The translations under genes and the position numbers were made by a program. From Nitrosomonadaceae bacterium (lineage in GTDB: Bacteria; Pseudomonadota; Gammaproteobacteria; Burkholderiales; Usitatibacteraceae), in the NCBI GenBank assembly GCA_021300055.1, contig JAJTHU010000078.1, forward strand, positions 1 through 5,909: a DNA stretch of 5,909 nt, written 5' to 3'. Positions 3,738-5,909 of the stretch are shown here, in pieces (the stretch's first letter is position 1; each line of letters begins with the position of its first letter). Under the pieces are notes generated by a model. It saw only the letters and a list, made by a program, of their open reading frames with translations, was not told the origin of the DNA and ran no database searches.

Positions 3738-5909
3738 GATGCCTCTGCGAGCAGCATCAACAGCTGTTCTTGCGCGACGTGACGCTGCTTGCTCCCGCGA
3801 CCACGTGGCGCGTCAAGGTTGTAGTTGCCGTTTGCATCCATGATCCACGCTTGCGTGTTGTCCGCGAGATAAGGCAACAAGCCCTCGTCGATCACGCGCT
3901 TCTTAAGCTTCTTGTCGTGAACTGGGAAACCCAATTCAATACGGCGGAAAAAGTTGCGCTCCATCCAATCAGCACTCGACAGCATCACGATCGGATCGCC
4001 ATCATTACCAAAATAGAGAATCCGCGTGTGCTCGAGAAAACGTCCAACGATGGAGCGAACGTGGATGTTTTCGGACAGCCCTGGGACCCCCGGGCGTAGC
4101 GCGCAGATGCCACGCACAATGAGGTCCACCTTTACACCTGCCTGGCTGGCGCGATAGAGCGCGTCAATTACTTGTGGCTCAACGAGCGAATTCAATTTGG
4201 CAATAATGCGACCACCTCGTTTGCTCCCGCCTTTAGCGTGGCTGGCCTTGGCAAACTTGATTTCGTTCTCGATTGCCTGCAACACACCACTGTGCAGTGA
4301 AAAAGGCGACTGCCAGACTTGGCTCAGCTTGGTCGCCTTACCAAGACCCGTCAATTGCGTGAACACTTCGCTGACGTCAGCACAAATGGCTTCATTCGCG
4401 GTCATCAACCCGAAGTCCGTGTACAAGCGTGCCGTGCGAGGATGATAGTTGCCTGTACCCAAATGCACGTAGCGACGCAGCGCAAACTTACGGCTTTCCG
4501 CATCGACCAGCTCTCGCCGCACGATCAGCGCCATCTTGGCGTGCGTCTTGTGACCGACGACACCGTAAACAACGTGCGCCCCAACCTCTTCAAGGCGGGC
4601 GGCCCAATTGAGGTTTGCCTCTTCATCGAAACGCGCCATCAGTTCGACGACGACCGTGACTTCCTTGCCGCGTTTCGCAGCATCGATCAACGCTTCCATG
4701 ATCACTGAGTCAGTACCGGTGCGGTAAACCGTCTGCTTAATCGCCACCACGCTCGCGTCGCGCGCCGCCTGCTGGATGAAATTCACCACGGGCGTGAAAC
4801 TTTGGTACGGATGGTGGAGCAGTACGTCCTGCTTCTTCAAAACGTCAAAAATCGAGCGCCCCTTGGTGCTCTTCTCGAGCTTCTCGAGTGCTTCTGGCAG
4901 GCCGGGAACAAACGGGCGGAACTTCAAGTCCGGACGCGCGACTTCGTCGCCGACATTCATCAGGCGAACAAGATTCACGGGGCCGTTGACGAGGTAGAGA
5001 TCGGCATCGGTTAGATCGAACTGCTTTAACAAAAACTGCACCATGTCGTCCGTGCAGTTGTCGGCAATCTCAATGCGCACTGCATCGCCAAGGTGACGCT
5101 GCGGCAATTCACCTTGAAGTGCCAAGCGAAGGTTTTTGATTTCTTCTTCGTCGACGAACAAATCTGAATTGCGTGTGACGCGGAACTGGTAGCAACCAGT
5201 CACTTGCATCCCGGAGAACAACTCGCCAACATGCTCGTGTAGTACTGAGCTCAAGAACACAAAGTCGTGCTCGCCGTCGGTAATCTCATCCGGCAAGCGA
5301 ATAAAGCGCGGCAGCAATCGCGGCGCTTGCACGATCGCGCGTTGCGAGTTCCTGCCAAACGCGTCGCGCCCAGACAGTTCGACGGCAAAATTCAAGCTCT
5401 TATTGAACACCCTTGGGAACGGGTGCGCCGGATCCAAGCCAATCGGCGTCAGCACCGGCATCATTTCGCGCAAGAAATAGGCCTTGATCCATTCGCGCTG
5501 TTGCACCGTCCAAACGGAGCGACGCAAAAACCGAATGCCATCTTTGGCGAGCGCTGGCAACAACTCGTCGTTTAGCAACGCGTATTGATTGCGCACCAAT
5601 TCGTGTGCGCGGGCTGCGATCAATCGGAACGCTTCCTTGGGCGTCTTGCCGTCGGGGGCGCGATCGCCCGAGCCCACCTTAATCTGCTCCTTGAGCCCAG
5701 CGACGCGGATCTCAAAGAACTCGTCAAGATTCGAAGAAACGATTGCAAGGTACTTCAGACGTTCAAGCAGTGGAACGCTGGGGTTGTGTGCTTGCGCGAG
5801 CACGCGCTCGTTGAAGGCGAGCATCTGGAGCTCACGATTGAAGAATCGTGCGTTGCGCGGGACGCTCGGAGGCGTCGCGGGCGCACGCCTAGCGACGGAC
5901 TTCCGCGCA
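3734..5909 (-). CDS. ppk: Polyphosphate kinase 1, 5' end outside the window
   Basis: PPK1 reversibly polymerises the terminal phosphate of ATP into polyphosphate through a phosphohistidine intermediate; the enzyme is typically a membrane-associated oligomer. Numbering from the in-frame Met at 5824 (696 residues to the TAA): the N-terminal domain carries SSNLDEFFEIRVAGLKEQI at 30-48. The head domain has DEEEIKNLR at 225-233. The first catalytic domain contains HHPYQSFTPVVNFIQQAA at 337-354, VYRTG at 366-370, and the autophosphorylated His428 in GHKTHAKM (E. coli His435), followed by HLGTGNYHPRTARLYTD at 454-470. The second contains RGICALRPGVPG at 571-582 and His599 in FLEHTRI (E. coli His592). 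The frame stays open upstream of 5824 to the window edge, encoding FFNRELQ directly before MLAFNERV. This matches the conserved NREL-x-x-L-x-FNERV N-terminus, so the Met at 5824 is internal. No start codon is present between it and the edge. Confidence 0.96.
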   Translation of the reverse strand, partial: ARKSVARRAPATPPSVPRNARFFNRELQMLAFNERVLAQAHNPSVPLLERLKYLAIVSSNLDEFFEIRVAGLKEQIKVGSGDRAPDGKTPKEAFRLIAARAHELVRNQYALLNDELLPALAKDGIRFLRRSVWTVQQREWIKAYFLREMMPVLTPIGLDPAHPFPRVFNKSLNFAVELSGRDAFGRNSQRAIVQAPRLLPRFIRLPDEITDGEHDFVFLSSVLHEHVGELFSGMQVTGCYQFRVTRNSDLFVDEEEIKNLRLALQGELPQRHLGDAVRIEIADNCTDDMVQFLLKQFDLTDADLYLVNGPVNLVRLMNVGDEVARPDLKFRPFVPGLPEALEKLEKSTKGRSIFDVLKKQDVLLHHPYQSFTPVVNFIQQAARDASVVAIKQTVYRTGTDSVIMEALIDAAKRGKEVTVVVELMARFDEEANLNWAARLEEVGAHVVYGVVGHKTHAKMALIVRRELVDAESRKFALRRYVHLGTGNYHPRTARLYTDFGLMTANEAICADVSEVFTQLTGLGKATKLSQVWQSPFSLHSGVLQAIENEIKFAKASHAKGGSKRGGRIIAKLNSLVEPQVIDALYRASQAGVKVDLIVRGICALRPGVPGLSENIHVRSIVGRFLEHTRILYFGNDGDPIVMLSSADWMERNFFRRIELGFPVHDKKLKKRVIDEGLLPYLADNTQAWIMDANGNYNLDAPRGRGSKQRHVAQEQLLMLLAEAS
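5833..5850. repeat. Short perfect hairpin inside the ppk 5' coding region
   Basis: CACGATT (5833-5839) and AATCGTG (5844-5850) form a perfect 7-bp stem with a 4-base loop. It sits in the codons for the RFFNRE segment near the start of ppk. It could form in the ppk mRNA close to the true start codon and slow initiation, but the stem lies in codons for a conserved motif and may be coincidental. Confidence 0.35.

Noticed and set aside
4319..4708. 129-codon and other plus-strand open frames within ppk
   Set aside because: They are antisense to the conserved catalytic region of ppk and have no ribosome site or recognisable domain. They arise from codon bias of the real gene.

Overview
The window reads as ordinary chromosomal DNA from a betaproteobacterium, most likely of the Burkholderiales. 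The evidence is the protein sequences themselves: GlnB and Ppk resemble betaproteobacterial versions, nadE sits directly upstream of glnB, and a COG3146 (DUF482/FemAB-like) acyltransferase is present. GC content is moderate by eye. I see no mobile element, CRISPR array, tRNA or rRNA, and no sign of recent transfer.

Layout from left to right. (1) Positions 1-110 hold the 3' end of a plus-strand gene whose last 35 codons resemble the C-terminus of the zinc peptidase MtfA. (2) A perfect hairpin at 123-144 lies between this gene and a convergent minus-strand gene. (3) Positions 203-340 (minus) hold a 45-codon gene for a two-helix membrane protein, with a good Shine-Dalgarno site. It is too short for routine gene calling. 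(4) Positions 499-837 (minus) hold glnB, the PII signalling protein. (5) Positions 896-2515 (minus) hold nadE, the glutamine-dependent NAD+ synthetase, 58 bp upstream of glnB and probably cotranscribed with it. (6) A 67-bp divergent promoter region at 2516-2582 has almost superimposed -10 boxes for the two strands and a 14-bp palindrome. (7) Positions 2583-3737 (plus) hold the COG3146 acyltransferase. (8) Positions 3734-5909 (minus) hold ppk, polyphosphate kinase 1. It meets the acyltransferase tail to tail with a 4-bp overlap, and its 5' end lies beyond the window.

Taken together, the nadE-glnB pair links glutamine-consuming NAD synthesis to the sensor of glutamine, 2-oxoglutarate and ATP/ADP status. 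ppk is a neighbouring energy and phosphate-storage gene, but nothing in the sequence shows it is functionally tied to the pair. I found no convincing new multi-gene system. The observations most worth following up are the small membrane protein gene and the compact nadE/acyltransferase divergent promoter with its palindrome.
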